Assembly: GCF_014842255.1 (NCBI RefSeq)
Contig: NZ_JACYVH010000008.1
Location: forward strand, 62,692-97,754
Source: Frigoribacterium sp. CFBP 13712
Lineage (GTDB): Bacteria; Actinomycetota; Actinomycetes; Actinomycetales; Microbacteriaceae
Reading direction: 5' to 3'
Length of the DNA: 35,063 nucleotides
Below, in pieces: positions 7,992 through 16,532 of the stretch. How positions within the stretch are numbered: position 1 is the first letter of the stretch; the number at the start of each line of letters is the position of its first letter. Position numbers and translations under genes: made by a program. The notes beneath the pieces were generated by a model. The model had not been told where the DNA came from. It searched no databases and saw only the letters and a list, made by a program, of their open reading frames with translations.

Positions 7992-8042
7992 GCTCGCCTC
8001 GCCCGCCGGTTGAGCTCACCTCGCCCGCCGGCTGACCTCGCC
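7988..8042. repeat. 22-bp tandem repeat, 2.5 copies
   Basis: Unit CTGAGCTCGCCTCGCCCGCC plus GG at 7988-8009, a near-copy at 8010-8031, and a partial third copy. It begins at the stop codon of the LacI-family gene. No function is evident. Confidence 0.7.
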
Positions 8043-8055
8043 ATCCCGCCACGTT

Positions 8056-8095
8056 CTCGACACGCCGCCACCCGATCCGGTGGCGGCGTGTCGAG
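8056..8095 (+). terminator. Perfect 17-bp-stem hairpin after the LacI-family gene
   Basis: Arms 8056-8072 and 8079-8095 (CTCGACACGCCGCCACC and its exact complement) with a 6-nt loop. Position 65 nt after the LacI stop suggests a factor-independent stop lacking a T-tract, as is common in high-GC actinobacteria. Confidence 0.65.
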
Positions 8096-8191
8096 TCGGT
8101 GGCGGCGTGGACGGCGAGCGCGACTTGCAGGTGCCGTAACGTCATGTGGTCTGGTGGACTCACCTCCCACCCACCGAAGAAGGCTCAGCTC

Positions 8192-9184
8192 ATGTTCTCG
8201 TCGTTCGTCTCGCCGCGTCAGGTCAAGATCGGGGACGCCGCCGCGTTCGCCGGCACCACCCCCCGGGCGATCAGGCACTACCACGACATCGGCGTGCTGC
8301 CCGAGCCCGAGCGCGGCTCGGACGGCCGACGACGCTACGGATACGACGAGATGATCCGGCTGCTCTGGATCCGCAAGATGGCCGACGCCGGGGTCGCCCT
8401 GGAGGACATCCGCGGGGCCTTCGCCGACGATGCGGGCGGGGACGCTGATGCCGCCGGGAACGGCGGTGCCGGCGGTGACGGCGGCGCGGACGGGGACCGT
8501 GCTCCCATCGATCCGCAGGTCACGCGGGTGCTGGACAGGCTCGAGTCGACCCTCGTCGCCAGGGAGGCGGAGCTGCGGCGACAGCGGGCCGCGGTGCAGC
8601 GCATGCGGACCCGGGGCAGCCGACTCGGCCTGCTCGACGACATCGTCGCCGGTCGTCTCGAGTCCCTGCCCGAGGGCTCGGTGCGCCGAGACGATCTGGA
8701 CACCCTGCTGGTCACGGAGCGGATGCTCGGTCCGCTCGCCGCCGCGATGCAGGCGGGTCGCTTCGTCGCCCTGGCCACCCACCCCGTGCTGCGCGAGGGA
8801 TCCGACCGCGTCGACGCCGCCGAAGAGGCCCTCGACGACACGGTCGCGGTCGACGACCCCCGGGTGGCGCAGGTCGCGGCCGAACGTCACGCCTTCGAGG
8901 AGGCGCTGCAGGCCGCCATCGAGGCGTCCGGCCAGGACGCGGAGGACGACGCGATCCTCGACGCCTGGGACGAGCTGCACCCCGCCGGGGATGACGCGGT
9001 CGGCGGCGCGGTCGACGCCGACGGTCGCGGTGCGGGGCCGAGGCGCATGAGCGCCGCCGAGGCGATCAGCAAGATGCCCTACGACTACTCCCCCGCCCGC
9101 TGGAGGTGCATGGAGCTCGCCCTCGAGCTCGGCGCCCCCGACCCGAGTGCCCCCGACCCGAGCGCCCCGAGCGCCGCCGAGTAG
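8192..9184 (+). CDS. MerR-family transcriptional regulator
   Basis: 330-aa regulator. The N-terminal winged helix reads VKIGDAAAFAGTTPRAIRHY followed by HDIGVLPEPERGSDGRRRYG and the second-wing helices up to ADAGVALEDIRGAF, all MerR hallmarks. A Gly/Asp/Ala-rich low-complexity stretch (about residues 86-107) separates this from a long helical region. The C-terminal ~200 residues match no effector domain I recognise. Start at ATG 8192, with AGAAGG about 8 nt upstream; a longer frame back to 8099 is unsupported. It stands alone between two hairpin elements, so its target is not obvious. Confidence 0.85.
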   Translation: MFSSFVSPRQVKIGDAAAFAGTTPRAIRHYHDIGVLPEPERGSDGRRRYGYDEMIRLLWIRKMADAGVALEDIRGAFADDAGGDADAAGNGGAGGDGGADGDRAPIDPQVTRVLDRLESTLVAREAELRRQRAAVQRMRTRGSRLGLLDDIVAGRLESLPEGSVRRDDLDTLLVTERMLGPLAAAMQAGRFVALATHPVLREGSDRVDAAEEALDDTVAVDDPRVAQVAAERHAFEEALQAAIEASGQDAEDDAILDAWDELHPAGDDAVGGAVDADGRGAGPRRMSAAEAISKMPYDYSPARWRCMELALELGAPDPSAPDPSAPSAAE

Positions 9185-9188
9185 GACT

Positions 9189-9254
9189 GCGGCGGGTTCC
9201 CGTCATCGGGGGCGGGTCAGCGCTGACCCGCCGCGGATGAGAGGAACCCGCCGA
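9189..9254. repeat. Palindromic element, copy 1 of 2
   Basis: About 66 bp, an imperfect palindrome beginning GCGGCGGGTTCC and ending GGAACCCGCCG, with the inner perfect dyad GGCGGGTCAGCGCTGACCCG. Almost identical to the copy at 9649-9714. It starts 5 nt after the MerR stop codon. Could terminate MerR transcription, but the duplication suggests a REP-like element. Confidence 0.85.
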
Positions 9255-9318
9255 ACCAGGCGGCCCGGTGCCTCTCCGCCGCTGATCGCTTGGCCACAGG
9301 CCCTCGCCGCGACACACT

Positions 9319-9462
9319 ATGAGGGTGATCTACTATCTCGCGCCGCTCCTCCTCGGGGCCGGCTTCGTCGGGCTCTGCGTCGTCCTGCGCGCGGAGGACC
9401 GCGGACGTCGGCGGTCGCGCGGCGACGACGCGACGATCGCCGAACCCGAGAGGACCCCATGA
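9319..9462 (+). CDS. Small membrane protein, first gene of a micro-operon
   Basis: 47 aa. One hydrophobic segment (YYLAPLLLGAGFVGLCVVLR) is followed by a basic/acidic tail. Its stop overlaps the ATG of the next small gene (ATGA at 9459-9462), which argues that both are real and cotranslated. The start could instead be GTG at 9325. No family recognised. The pair is bracketed by two copies of a 66-bp palindrome. Confidence 0.6.
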   Translation: MRVIYYLAPLLLGAGFVGLCVVLRAEDRGRRRSRGDDATIAEPERTP

Positions 9463-9608
9463 CATCGGGATCGGTCGCTGCGAGCGTGCTGAAGCACGTC
9501 GCGACGGGAATCGCGGCGGGCCTCACGGCCATGGGCGCGTTGCTGGGGAACAAGCCGCATCCCGGGCCTCAGCCCACGGGCGACGAGCGGGCCGACTACC
9601 GCCCCTGA
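9459..9608 (+). CDS. Small GNKPHPGP-motif protein (copy 1)
   Basis: 49 aa. The N-terminal half is a Gly/Ala-rich hydrophobic or amphipathic helix (VLKHVATGIAAGLTAMGALL), followed by an invariant-looking GNKPHPGP and a short polar tail ending ADYRP. A second protein with the same architecture and motif is encoded at 34822-34968, so selection on the peptide is likely. GAGAGGA lies 4 nt before the ATG, which overlaps the stop of the upstream small membrane gene. No function known to me; membrane association is inferred. Confidence 0.75.
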   Translation: MTSGSVAASVLKHVATGIAAGLTAMGALLGNKPHPGPQPTGDERADYRP

Positions 9609-9648
9609 ACGCCCGGCCGGACGGACGCCAGCGCGGCCACCGCTAGGT

Positions 9649-9714
9649 GCGGCGGGTTCCCGTCATCGGGGGCGGGTCAGCGCTGACCCGCCGCGGATGA
9701 CAGGAACCCGCCGC
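9649..9714. repeat. Palindromic element, copy 2 of 2
   Basis: Near-identical to 9189-9254, same orientation, 460 bp away. The pair exactly brackets the two small genes. The outer arms GCGGCGGGTTCC / GGAACCCGCCGC pair perfectly. Confidence 0.85.
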
Positions 9715-9820
9715 ACCCGTGCAACGCCCAGCGCCCAGCGCCGCGCGCCCGTGCGACGCGGCTCGCATCCGCGCAACGCGCCCCGCGCAGCGCCACGCAT
9801 CCGCGCAACGCGCCGCGCGG

Positions 9821-11530
9821 CTAGGGCCGGCGGCCCGCGAAGAGCGCGTACAGCAGCGGCAGCGCCGACGCGATCATCAGCGCGGTGCCGAGCCCGTCGT
9901 CGTCGGCGCGCAGCACCGCCCCCGCGACGAGCAGCGCGCCGAAGATCACCGCGGCCAGCACCCGACGGGCCGTCCGCTCGATGCGCCCCAGCTGCTTCTC
10001 GATGCGCGGGCTGCCCACCTCGAGGGTCCCGTCTTCGAGGCGACCGACCAGGTGGTCGAGGCGTCCCGGCAACCGGACCGCCACCTCCGCGGCTCCGAGC
10101 GCCCGACGGGCGACGTCCTGCACGGCGTTGCCCCGCTCGTCGCGCACCAGCTGCGCGGCGTAGGGCTCGACGGAGTCCCACAGGTTGAAGACGGGGTCGA
10201 GGGCGCTGGACACGCCGGAGGTGAGGGTCACCGCCCGCAGGACGAGCAGGAAGTCCTCGGGCAGCTGGAACGGCAGCGAGCGGATGAGGTCGCCGAACTG
10301 ACCCGCGAACTCGCGGTACTCCCGAGGGTCGACCTGCCGCAACTCGGCGAAGCCCATGCCGCCGAATCGGGCGAACGTGGCGCTCACCGCGCGTTCGAGC
10401 TCGTTGGTGTCGGCGCTGGGCAGCAGCACCCCGAGGTCGCGCATCGCCCCGACCATGCCGCTGCCGTCGCGCGACGCCGCCGCGATCAGCAGCTGCCGGA
10501 GGCCGTTGCGCGTGCCCGTCGGCACCTCGCCCATCATCCCGAAGTCGATGAACGTGAGACGCCACGGTCGTTCGCCGTCGGCCGCCGCGATCGGCGTGAC
10601 GAAGATGTTGCCCGGGTGCGGATCGGCATGGAAGAACCCGTTGGTGAAGAGCTGGTCGAACATCACGGCGGCGAAGACCGGCGCGACCTCGGCGGGGTCG
10701 ATGCCTGCGGCGCGCAGACCCTCGACGTCGGTGATCTTGATCGCCGAGACGTCCTCGAGCACGAGCACGCGACGGGTCGAGCGCTCCCACACGACGTCGG
10801 GCACCCCCACGCGGTCGTCGTCGGCGAAGTCCGCGGCGAAGCGCGCCGAGTTGGCGGCCTCGTTGAGGTAGTCGATCTCCTCCAGGCTGGTGCGCGCGAA
10901 CTCCTCGACGAGCGCGGGGGCGTCGACGCGGTCGTAGACGAGTCGCACGTGACTGAGCCAGCCGCCGACCCTGCGGAGGGCGGCGAGGTCGACGTCGACG
11001 ATGAGGTCGATGCCGGGTCGCTGCACCTTGAGCACGACGTCGACGAGCCCCGTGTCGGCCGAGTCGACGGGGCCGAGCGTGGCCCGGTGCGCCTGACCGA
11101 GGGAGGCCGCGGCGATCGGTTCGGGCGAGACCGACGTGAAGACGCGGTCGAGCGGCATGCCGAGCTCGGCTTCGGCGAGCGCCCGGATCTCGGGGAACGG
11201 GACGGGCGTGACCTCGTCTTGCAGCCCCTCCAGCTCCTTCGTGATCTCGGGCGGCAGCACGTCGAGGCGCGACGACAGGTACTGGCCGACCTTGATCATC
11301 AGGCCGCCCAGATCGAGCGCGAGCGCGTGGAAGCCCCGGGCGAAGCGCTGCATCCGCTTCGCGCGGGTGCGCTCGGCGACCCAGCGCAGACCGAACCGGG
11401 GCAGCACGAGCTCGAACCACCAGGTCACGGCGAGGTGACGGGACGCGAACCGCAGGATGCGGCGGTAGCGGGCACGACCGGCCCGGTCGCGCACCGCGGG
11501 GTGGGCCTCGTCGAGACGGGGCGACGCCAC
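9821..11530 (-). CDS. ABC1/UbiB (ADCK) family atypical kinase-like protein
   Basis: 569 aa. Family signatures in order: KxGQ in GGLMIKVGQYLSSRLD, an Ala-rich nucleotide loop IAAASLGQAHRA, VVLKVQRPG with the putative catalytic Lys, EIDYLNEAANS, NGFFHADPHPGNIF (catalytic-loop Asp and Asn) and LTFIDFGMMGE (DFG-like). The C-terminus has two hydrophobic helices, so membrane association is likely. Members act in quinone or lipid metabolism in other bacteria; the role here is not shown. The GTG start follows the PadR stop by 5 nt, so PadR and this gene form an operon. Before its 3' neighbour lies a repeat-rich spacer with two copies of CATCCGCGCAACGCGCC. Confidence 0.9.
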   Translation of the reverse strand: MASPRLDEAHPAVRDRAGRARYRRILRFASRHLAVTWWFELVLPRFGLRWVAERTRAKRMQRFARGFHALALDLGGLMIKVGQYLSSRLDVLPPEITKELEGLQDEVTPVPFPEIRALAEAELGMPLDRVFTSVSPEPIAAASLGQAHRATLGPVDSADTGLVDVVLKVQRPGIDLIVDVDLAALRRVGGWLSHVRLVYDRVDAPALVEEFARTSLEEIDYLNEAANSARFAADFADDDRVGVPDVVWERSTRRVLVLEDVSAIKITDVEGLRAAGIDPAEVAPVFAAVMFDQLFTNGFFHADPHPGNIFVTPIAAADGERPWRLTFIDFGMMGEVPTGTRNGLRQLLIAAASRDGSGMVGAMRDLGVLLPSADTNELERAVSATFARFGGMGFAELRQVDPREYREFAGQFGDLIRSLPFQLPEDFLLVLRAVTLTSGVSSALDPVFNLWDSVEPYAAQLVRDERGNAVQDVARRALGAAEVAVRLPGRLDHLVGRLEDGTLEVGSPRIEKQLGRIERTARRVLAAVIFGALLVAGAVLRADDDGLGTALMIASALPLLYALFAGRRP

Positions 11531-11535
11531 CCGCG

Positions 11536-12069
11536 TCAGTCTCGGGCGAGGATCGAGTAGATGCGTCGACGGGCGTCGTCGAGCACCGCCACCGCCTCGT
11601 CGACCTGCGCGGAGGTGCCGGTGCGGCCGACCTGGGCCGTCGCACGAGCGAGGTCGATGCCGGCCTTGGGCAGGGCAGTCCGGCGGTCGCCGGTCGAGCG
11701 GGAGGGCGCCCACGGGTCGGCGGAGTCGATGCCGGCGGCGGCGCGACCCGCGTCGGTGAGCGAGTAGACCTTGCGCCCCTCGGTCTCTTCGGCCTCGATC
11801 AGACCCTCGTCGGCGAGCAGCTGCAGGGTCGGGTAGACCGAGCCGGCGCTGGGCTTCCAGTCGCCGCCGCTGCGTTCGTCGATCTCGTGGATGACCTGGT
11901 AGCCGTGCATCGGCCGCTCGGCGAGCAGCGCGAGGATGGCGGTGCGGATCTCGCCGCGCGGGGCGCGCGAGCCGTCGCGACGGTCGAACGTCGAGCGCAG
12001 CTGGTCCATCGCCTGCCACATCCCGTCGAGGTCGACGGTGAAAGAACCGGGTGTACGCGAGGTGCCCAT
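11536..12069 (-). CDS. PadR-family transcriptional regulator
   Basis: 177 aa. The PadR winged helix is clear: EIRTAILALLAERPMHGYQV, then KPSAGSVYPTLQLLADEGLI and GRKVYSLTDAGRAA. A variable C-terminal helical region follows. Start ATG 12069 with AGGAG about 6 nt upstream. First gene of an operon with the ABC1 kinase-like gene. The leader region 12092-12113 contains TATCG-type repeats that could be an autoregulatory site. Confidence 0.9.
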   Translation of the reverse strand: MGTSRTPGSFTVDLDGMWQAMDQLRSTFDRRDGSRAPRGEIRTAILALLAERPMHGYQVIHEIDERSGGDWKPSAGSVYPTLQLLADEGLIEAEETEGRKVYSLTDAGRAAAGIDSADPWAPSRSTGDRRTALPKAGIDLARATAQVGRTGTSAQVDEAVAVLDDARRRIYSILARD

Positions 12070-12236
12070 GATGATCTCCTGTCGAGGGTCGAGCGATACC
12101 CGAACGATATACCTGCCGTCCGTCACCCGGCGGGGCTCGCACTCAGACTGGCGAGTGCGCCGTCGAGGCCGGGCTCCTTGAGTCCTCCTCGACCTCGACG
12201 TACGGTGAAGTGGTCGACGACGACGAAGGGGTGAGC

Positions 12237-12503
12237 ATGGAGAAGAACGGGAAAGAGCAGCGGGGCAGGCTGCGACTTCAGTGGCCGACCTTCCGCGGGT
12301 CCTCCGTGGGGTGGGGCATCGGCGCGGTCTTCTGGCTGTCCTGCGTCGCACAGAGTCTCTACGTCGCGGTGCGAGACGGGGGTACGTCCGTCCTCGGCGG
12401 CCTGGTGATCGGGGCCCTCGTGATCGCGACTGCTGTCTGCGTCGTCGGGACGGTCGCGACGATCCGGCATCCCCGACCCGCGCCTCCTGCGACGGACGAC
12501 TGA
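12237..12503 (+). CDS. Small two-helix membrane protein
   Basis: 88 aa, two predicted transmembrane helices (about residues 24-41 and 51-74) flanked by basic residues. Start ATG 12237, preceded by a weak purine-rich stretch. Divergent from PadR. No recognised family. The 218-nt spacer after it holds short GAGCGGACCGG-type repeats and two CGCGCCTCCTGC words, and nothing else I can support. Confidence 0.65.
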   Translation: MEKNGKEQRGRLRLQWPTFRGSSVGWGIGAVFWLSCVAQSLYVAVRDGGTSVLGGLVIGALVIATAVCVVGTVATIRHPRPAPPATDD

Positions 12504-12721
12504 GCGGACCGGGGCGACCGAGCGGACCGGTCGACTGAGCAGGTCGTGCCGGGGCGACCGACCGGATGCCCCGCGCCTCCTGCCGGTCGGCGATGGCCGG
12601 ACGGGGCGGTCATGACATCCGTAACGGGCGACAGGTGACGCGTCGGCACTTCTCGTGACCGTCGACCTCTGGTGTGCTTCTCGGAGACCGTGCGGGCCCC
12701 GAACCGCACCGAGAGGACTCC

Positions 12722-13660
12722 ATGCGCAAGCCCCTGAAAGCGACGTTGTGGGTGGTCGGCGCCCTGGTCGCCCTCCCCGCTCTCACCCTGGCCACGACGT
12801 CGATCGTCAACGTCGTCGCCACCGAGTCGGACCTCGCCGCCATCACGCCCTACGGGCAGCGGGTGCCCGTCGACGGCAGGGAGATGAACGCCGTCGTCAG
12901 CGGCACGGGCGACGACACGATCGTCCTGCTGCCCGGTCTCGGCACGGCCGCCCCGGGTCTGGACTTCCAGCCGCTCATCTCCGAGCTCGACGACACCCAT
13001 CGCGTCATCGCCCTCGAGCCCTTCGGCACGGGGCTGAGCGATCAGACCGATGCTCCACGCACCGCCGAGAACATCGCCGAGGAGGCGCACCAGGCGTTGC
13101 AGGGTCTGGGCGTCGATCGCTACGCGGTCATGGGGCACTCGATCGCCGGCGTCTACGCCCTCGAGCTGAGCCGGCTCCACCCGGGCGAGCTCACGGCGTT
13201 CATCGGCATCGACAGCAGCGTCCCCGATCAGCCGGGGTGGGATGAGCCCGTTCCGACCGACGGGCTCGTCCAGCTCCGCGACCTCGGTCTGCTCCGGGTG
13301 GCGTCCGCCCTCGCCGGCGACGCGTACGAGGGGATGCCCTACGACGAGGGAGCCAAAGAGCAGATGCGCCTCCTCACGACGAAGAACTCGACGGCGCCGA
13401 CGCTGCTCGACGAGATGGAGCGCACCCCGAGCAACTTCGCCTCGGTCAGCGGAGCGACGTTCCCGGCGGACCTCCCGCTGCTCCTCTTCGTCGTGCAGGA
13501 CGACTCGGACGTCGACGGCTGGCTCGGGCTCCACGAACGCCAGGCGGCGAGCGTCGAGCGCGGCGAGGTCGTCCCGCTCGAGGGAGACCACTACCTGCAC
13601 CACACGCAGTCGCCGCGGATCGCCGCGGAGACCGACCGGTTCCTCGATCCGTCGAGCTGA
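12722..13660 (+). CDS. Alpha/beta hydrolase with N-terminal membrane anchor
   Basis: 312 aa. A hydrophobic N-terminal helix (WVVGALVALPALTLATTSIV) suggests a signal anchor or secretion signal. The hydrolase fold follows: oxyanion strand TIVLLPGLGTAAPG, nucleophile elbow VMGHSIAGVYAL (Ser of GHSIAG), a late Asp in VVQDDSDVDG and catalytic His in EGDHYLHHTQ. Start ATG 12722 with GAGAGGA a few nt upstream. An extracytoplasmic esterase or hydrolase is likely; the substrate is unknown. It stands alone upstream of the BCCT carrier gene. Confidence 0.88.
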   Translation: MRKPLKATLWVVGALVALPALTLATTSIVNVVATESDLAAITPYGQRVPVDGREMNAVVSGTGDDTIVLLPGLGTAAPGLDFQPLISELDDTHRVIALEPFGTGLSDQTDAPRTAENIAEEAHQALQGLGVDRYAVMGHSIAGVYALELSRLHPGELTAFIGIDSSVPDQPGWDEPVPTDGLVQLRDLGLLRVASALAGDAYEGMPYDEGAKEQMRLLTTKNSTAPTLLDEMERTPSNFASVSGATFPADLPLLLFVVQDDSDVDGWLGLHERQAASVERGEVVPLEGDHYLHHTQSPRIAAETDRFLDPSS

Positions 13661-13684
13661 CGGCGCCACCTGGTGGGCCTCTGA

Positions 13685-13714
13685 TTGGACCTTTCCCGGC
13701 AATCATCAGACAAT
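13685..13714 (+). promoter_or_regulatory. Promoter of the BCCT carrier gene
   Basis: TTGGAC (13685-13690), 18-bp spacer, GACAAT (13709-13714). The expected transcription start falls at or next to the ATG at 13723, so the message is probably leaderless. This also argues against the TTG at 13714 as start. Confidence 0.55.
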
Positions 13715-13722
13715 TGCTTCCC

Positions 13723-15672
13723 ATGCAAGGAAACGAGCAGGGCCCCCGATCGACCGAGCCGTCCGGCAATCCGCAGCACGATCGCACCCCAGGCGGTGCC
13801 AGGCGCCTCGTCCGCGACTTCACCGAACCACCGCCCAGCGGTGTGCACCCGGCGCTGATCCCCGGCCTCGGAGTCGAGCAGACCGGCCGTGTGTTCCGTA
13901 CGGATCGAACCGTCTTCGGCGTCGCGATCCTCTTCGCGGTCGCGTTCCTGGCGTGGGGCGTCCTCGGCGGCGGGAGCCTCGCCTCGACCGCCTCGGCGGT
14001 CCTCGCCTGGGTGATCGAGTACACCGGCTGGTTCTTCACCTCGATCGCGACCGTGATCATGGTCTTCATGCTCTGGGTCGGTTTCGGCCGGTTCGGGCGC
14101 ATCCGCCTCGGGCGCGACGACGAGGCGCCCGAGTTCTCGATGTTCTCGTGGATCTCGATGCTCTTCGCCGCCGGCATGGGCATCGGCCTCGTCTTCTGGG
14201 GCGCCGCCGAACCGCTGACCTTCTTCGAGAGCCCGCCCCCCGGCACCGACGAGGCCGAGACCGTCGAGGCGATGCACACCGCCCTGACGCAGGTCCTCTA
14301 CCACTGGGGGCCTCAGGCGTGGTCGTTCTACGCCCTCATCGGCGGCGCGATCGCCTACGGCGCGTACCGCCGCGGCCGCACCCCGCTGATCTCGTCGATC
14401 TTCGCGTCGCTGCTGGGCGAGGGCCGCACCCAGGGCCCCCTCGGCAAGACCATCGACATCTTCGCCATCATCGTGACGCTCTTCGGCACGGCGGCCTCGC
14501 TCGGCCTCGGCGCCCTGCAGATCGGCCACGGAGTCGAGCTGATCAGCGGCATCGGCCAGGCCGGCAACGCCCTGCTCGTCGGGGTCATCACCGTGCTGAC
14601 CATCGCCTTCATCATCTCCGCGGTCTCGGGGGTCTCGCGCGGCATCCAGGCCCTCTCGAACATCAACACGGTCGTGGCGCTCCTGCTGGCGCTCTTCGTG
14701 TTCTTCGTCGGCCCGTCGATGCTGATCCTCAACGTGATCCCGTCGGTGGCCGCCCAGTTCGTCGGCGACCTGCCGATGATGATCGGGCGCTCCGGCTCGC
14801 AGGGCGAGGAGGCGCAGGCCTTCCTGTCGAGCTGGACGATCTTCTACTGGGCGTGGTGGATCTCGTGGTCCCCCTTCGTCGGCATGTTCATCGCCAAGAT
14901 CTCGCGCGGCCGCACGCTGCGCCAGTTCGTCTCGGTCGTCGTGGTCGTCCCGTCGATCGTCTCGTTCATCTGGTTCGCGATCTTCGGGGTCACGGCGATC
15001 GACCAGCGGATGAACGACGCCCCGCTGCCCAGCAGCCCGCCCGAGGAGGTGCTGTTCGGCATGCTGGGCAGCCTGCCTCTGGCCGGGGTCACCACGGTCA
15101 TCGCCGCCGTGCTCGTCGCCATCTTCTTCGTCACCGGTGCGGACTCGGCCTCGCTGGTCATGGGCACGCTGTCGCAGCAGGGTCGCCCCGAGCCGTCGCG
15201 CTGGGTCACCGTGACCTGGGGTGTGCTCGTCGGCGCGATCGCCGCGGTGCTGCTGGTCGCCGGCGGTGAGGACGGCGCAGGGCTGAGCGCGCTGCAGAAC
15301 GTGACGATCATCGCGGCGCTGCCGTTCGCGATCATCATGGCGTTCATCATGATCGCGTTCCTGAAGGACCTGCGGCGCGATCCGCTCATCCTCCGCGACC
15401 AGTACGCCGAGCGCGTCGTGCGCCACAGCGTGCGCAACGGCCTCGAGGAGTTCGGCGACGACTTCGCGCTCGTGCCGGCCGCGTACGACCACTCGAAGGA
15501 CGACCTCGCCTGGGTCGAGCACGACGCCGACGAGGGTCTGAGCGCGTCGTACGCGGCCGCCGAGGCCGACGCGGCCGAGGCGTCGGAGGCGTCGGAAGCC
15601 GCCGGTGACGACGACGCCACCGTCGCCGAGGGCGCCGTCCCCGGCAGCGGCACGGACGACGACCGCAAGTAG
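13723..15672 (+). CDS. BCCT-family betaine/carnitine/choline transporter
   Basis: 649-aa secondary carrier with about twelve transmembrane helices. Family marks: MLFAAGMGIGLVFWGAAEPL, the Gly-rich helix AASLGLGALQIGHGVELI, and the Trp-rich signature YWAWWISWSPFVGMFIAKIS followed by RGRTLRQF. The C-terminal ~100 residues are an acidic, Ala/Glu-rich cytoplasmic tail, as in osmosensing BCCT members. Substrate choice (glycine betaine, choline, ectoine) cannot be set from sequence. It gives the region a second compatible-solute uptake route besides the ABC transporter at the left edge. Start ATG 13723, probably leaderless. Confidence 0.93.
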   Translation: MQGNEQGPRSTEPSGNPQHDRTPGGARRLVRDFTEPPPSGVHPALIPGLGVEQTGRVFRTDRTVFGVAILFAVAFLAWGVLGGGSLASTASAVLAWVIEYTGWFFTSIATVIMVFMLWVGFGRFGRIRLGRDDEAPEFSMFSWISMLFAAGMGIGLVFWGAAEPLTFFESPPPGTDEAETVEAMHTALTQVLYHWGPQAWSFYALIGGAIAYGAYRRGRTPLISSIFASLLGEGRTQGPLGKTIDIFAIIVTLFGTAASLGLGALQIGHGVELISGIGQAGNALLVGVITVLTIAFIISAVSGVSRGIQALSNINTVVALLLALFVFFVGPSMLILNVIPSVAAQFVGDLPMMIGRSGSQGEEAQAFLSSWTIFYWAWWISWSPFVGMFIAKISRGRTLRQFVSVVVVVPSIVSFIWFAIFGVTAIDQRMNDAPLPSSPPEEVLFGMLGSLPLAGVTTVIAAVLVAIFFVTGADSASLVMGTLSQQGRPEPSRWVTVTWGVLVGAIAAVLLVAGGEDGAGLSALQNVTIIAALPFAIIMAFIMIAFLKDLRRDPLILRDQYAERVVRHSVRNGLEEFGDDFALVPAAYDHSKDDLAWVEHDADEGLSASYAAAEADAAEASEASEAAGDDDATVAEGAVPGSGTDDDRK

Positions 15673-15683
15673 GGGGTTGGGGC

Positions 15684-15718
15684 GGGGCCGGCATCACGTA
15701 CCCCTACGTGGCGGCCCC
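15684..15718 (+). terminator. Hairpin after the BCCT gene
   Basis: GGGGCCG (15684-15690) and CACGTA pair with TACGTG and CGGCCCC (to 15718) around a short C-rich loop with a small internal bulge. It lies 11 nt past the stop codon and before the convergent membrane-protein gene. No T-tract. Confidence 0.55.
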
Positions 15719-15838
15719 ACCCTGGAGCACAAGGACCCGAATCCGTGTACCCCGGTTTCGAACGGTCATCGACCACCCGATCCGCCGGCCCCTGTGGGAA
15801 CGGTCATGTCGCAGACGGCCGGGCCGCACCGAAACGGG

Positions 15839-16474
15839 TCACACCCCGCCGGACAAGACGCCGAACAGCGCGACGAACGCACCCGCACCGACCGCCGTCA
15901 GCACCGTCGCCACCACGCGCTCCCGCAGTCGATCGAGACGCCGGGTCACGACCCACCCGAGGACCCCGACGCCGATCACGATGCTGATCGTCCAGTACAG
16001 CCAGCCCGTCGTCTCGGCGACCCGCAGCAGGCCCGAGACGCCGTCGCCGATCATCACGGCCGCGAACACCGCGACCCCCACGGCCCGCAGCAGCCGTCGC
16101 TCGGCCCGCCACCACAGCCCGGCGAGTCCGATCACCGGGCCGGCCAGCGTCGCGACGGTGAAGTAGAGGTCGCCCGGTCCGTACGAGTCGGGGAACCCCC
16201 GCAGCGTCGACACGACCACGTACCCCTGCAGCAGGGCGTGGAAGACGAGCAGCCCCATGCCCGCCGCGATCCACCAGCGTCGGGCGCTCGCCCACCGGGT
16301 GCAGACGACGGTCACCACGAAGGCGAGCAGCGTCCAGCCGCTGTTCGAGTTGGCGAACGACCTGAGCCCGTCGGGCAGGTGCTGCTGCCCGAACGAGGTC
16401 GCACCGCCGAGCAGCAGCCCCACGACGACGGCGACCGCCCACCAGGCGAGTGCGGATCCGACGGTTCTCCTCAT
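15839..16474 (-). CDS. Six- to seven-helix membrane protein (DUF6518-like)
   Basis: 211 aa, almost entirely hydrophobic helices. The N-terminal AWWAVAVVVGLLLGGATSFG with a following LPDGLRSFANSNSGWTLLAF loop resembles the DUF6518 family as I remember it; that assignment is tentative. Start ATG 16474, where a CATGCT box 6 nt upstream suggests a leaderless transcript and no good ribosome site is present. Convergent with BCCT and located after the HAL-like gene on the same strand. Function unknown. Confidence 0.7.
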   Translation of the reverse strand: MRRTVGSALAWWAVAVVVGLLLGGATSFGQQHLPDGLRSFANSNSGWTLLAFVVTVVCTRWASARRWWIAAGMGLLVFHALLQGYVVVSTLRGFPDSYGPGDLYFTVATLAGPVIGLAGLWWRAERRLLRAVGVAVFAAVMIGDGVSGLLRVAETTGWLYWTISIVIGVGVLGWVVTRRLDRLRERVVATVLTAVGAGAFVALFGVLSGGV

Positions 16475-16532
16475 GAGGTCAGCATGACCGTCGATGGCCG
16501 CGCCGACGTGCCCGCGAGCGACGGATCACTCT

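Noticed and set aside
13714-13725. TTG at 13714 as BCCT start
   Set aside because: It lies within the -10 box of the best promoter; the ATG at 13723 fits a leaderless transcript.
15720-15800. tRNA-like GGTTTCGAAC sequence after the BCCT gene
   Set aside because: No acceptor stem, D-arm or anticodon arm can be built around it.
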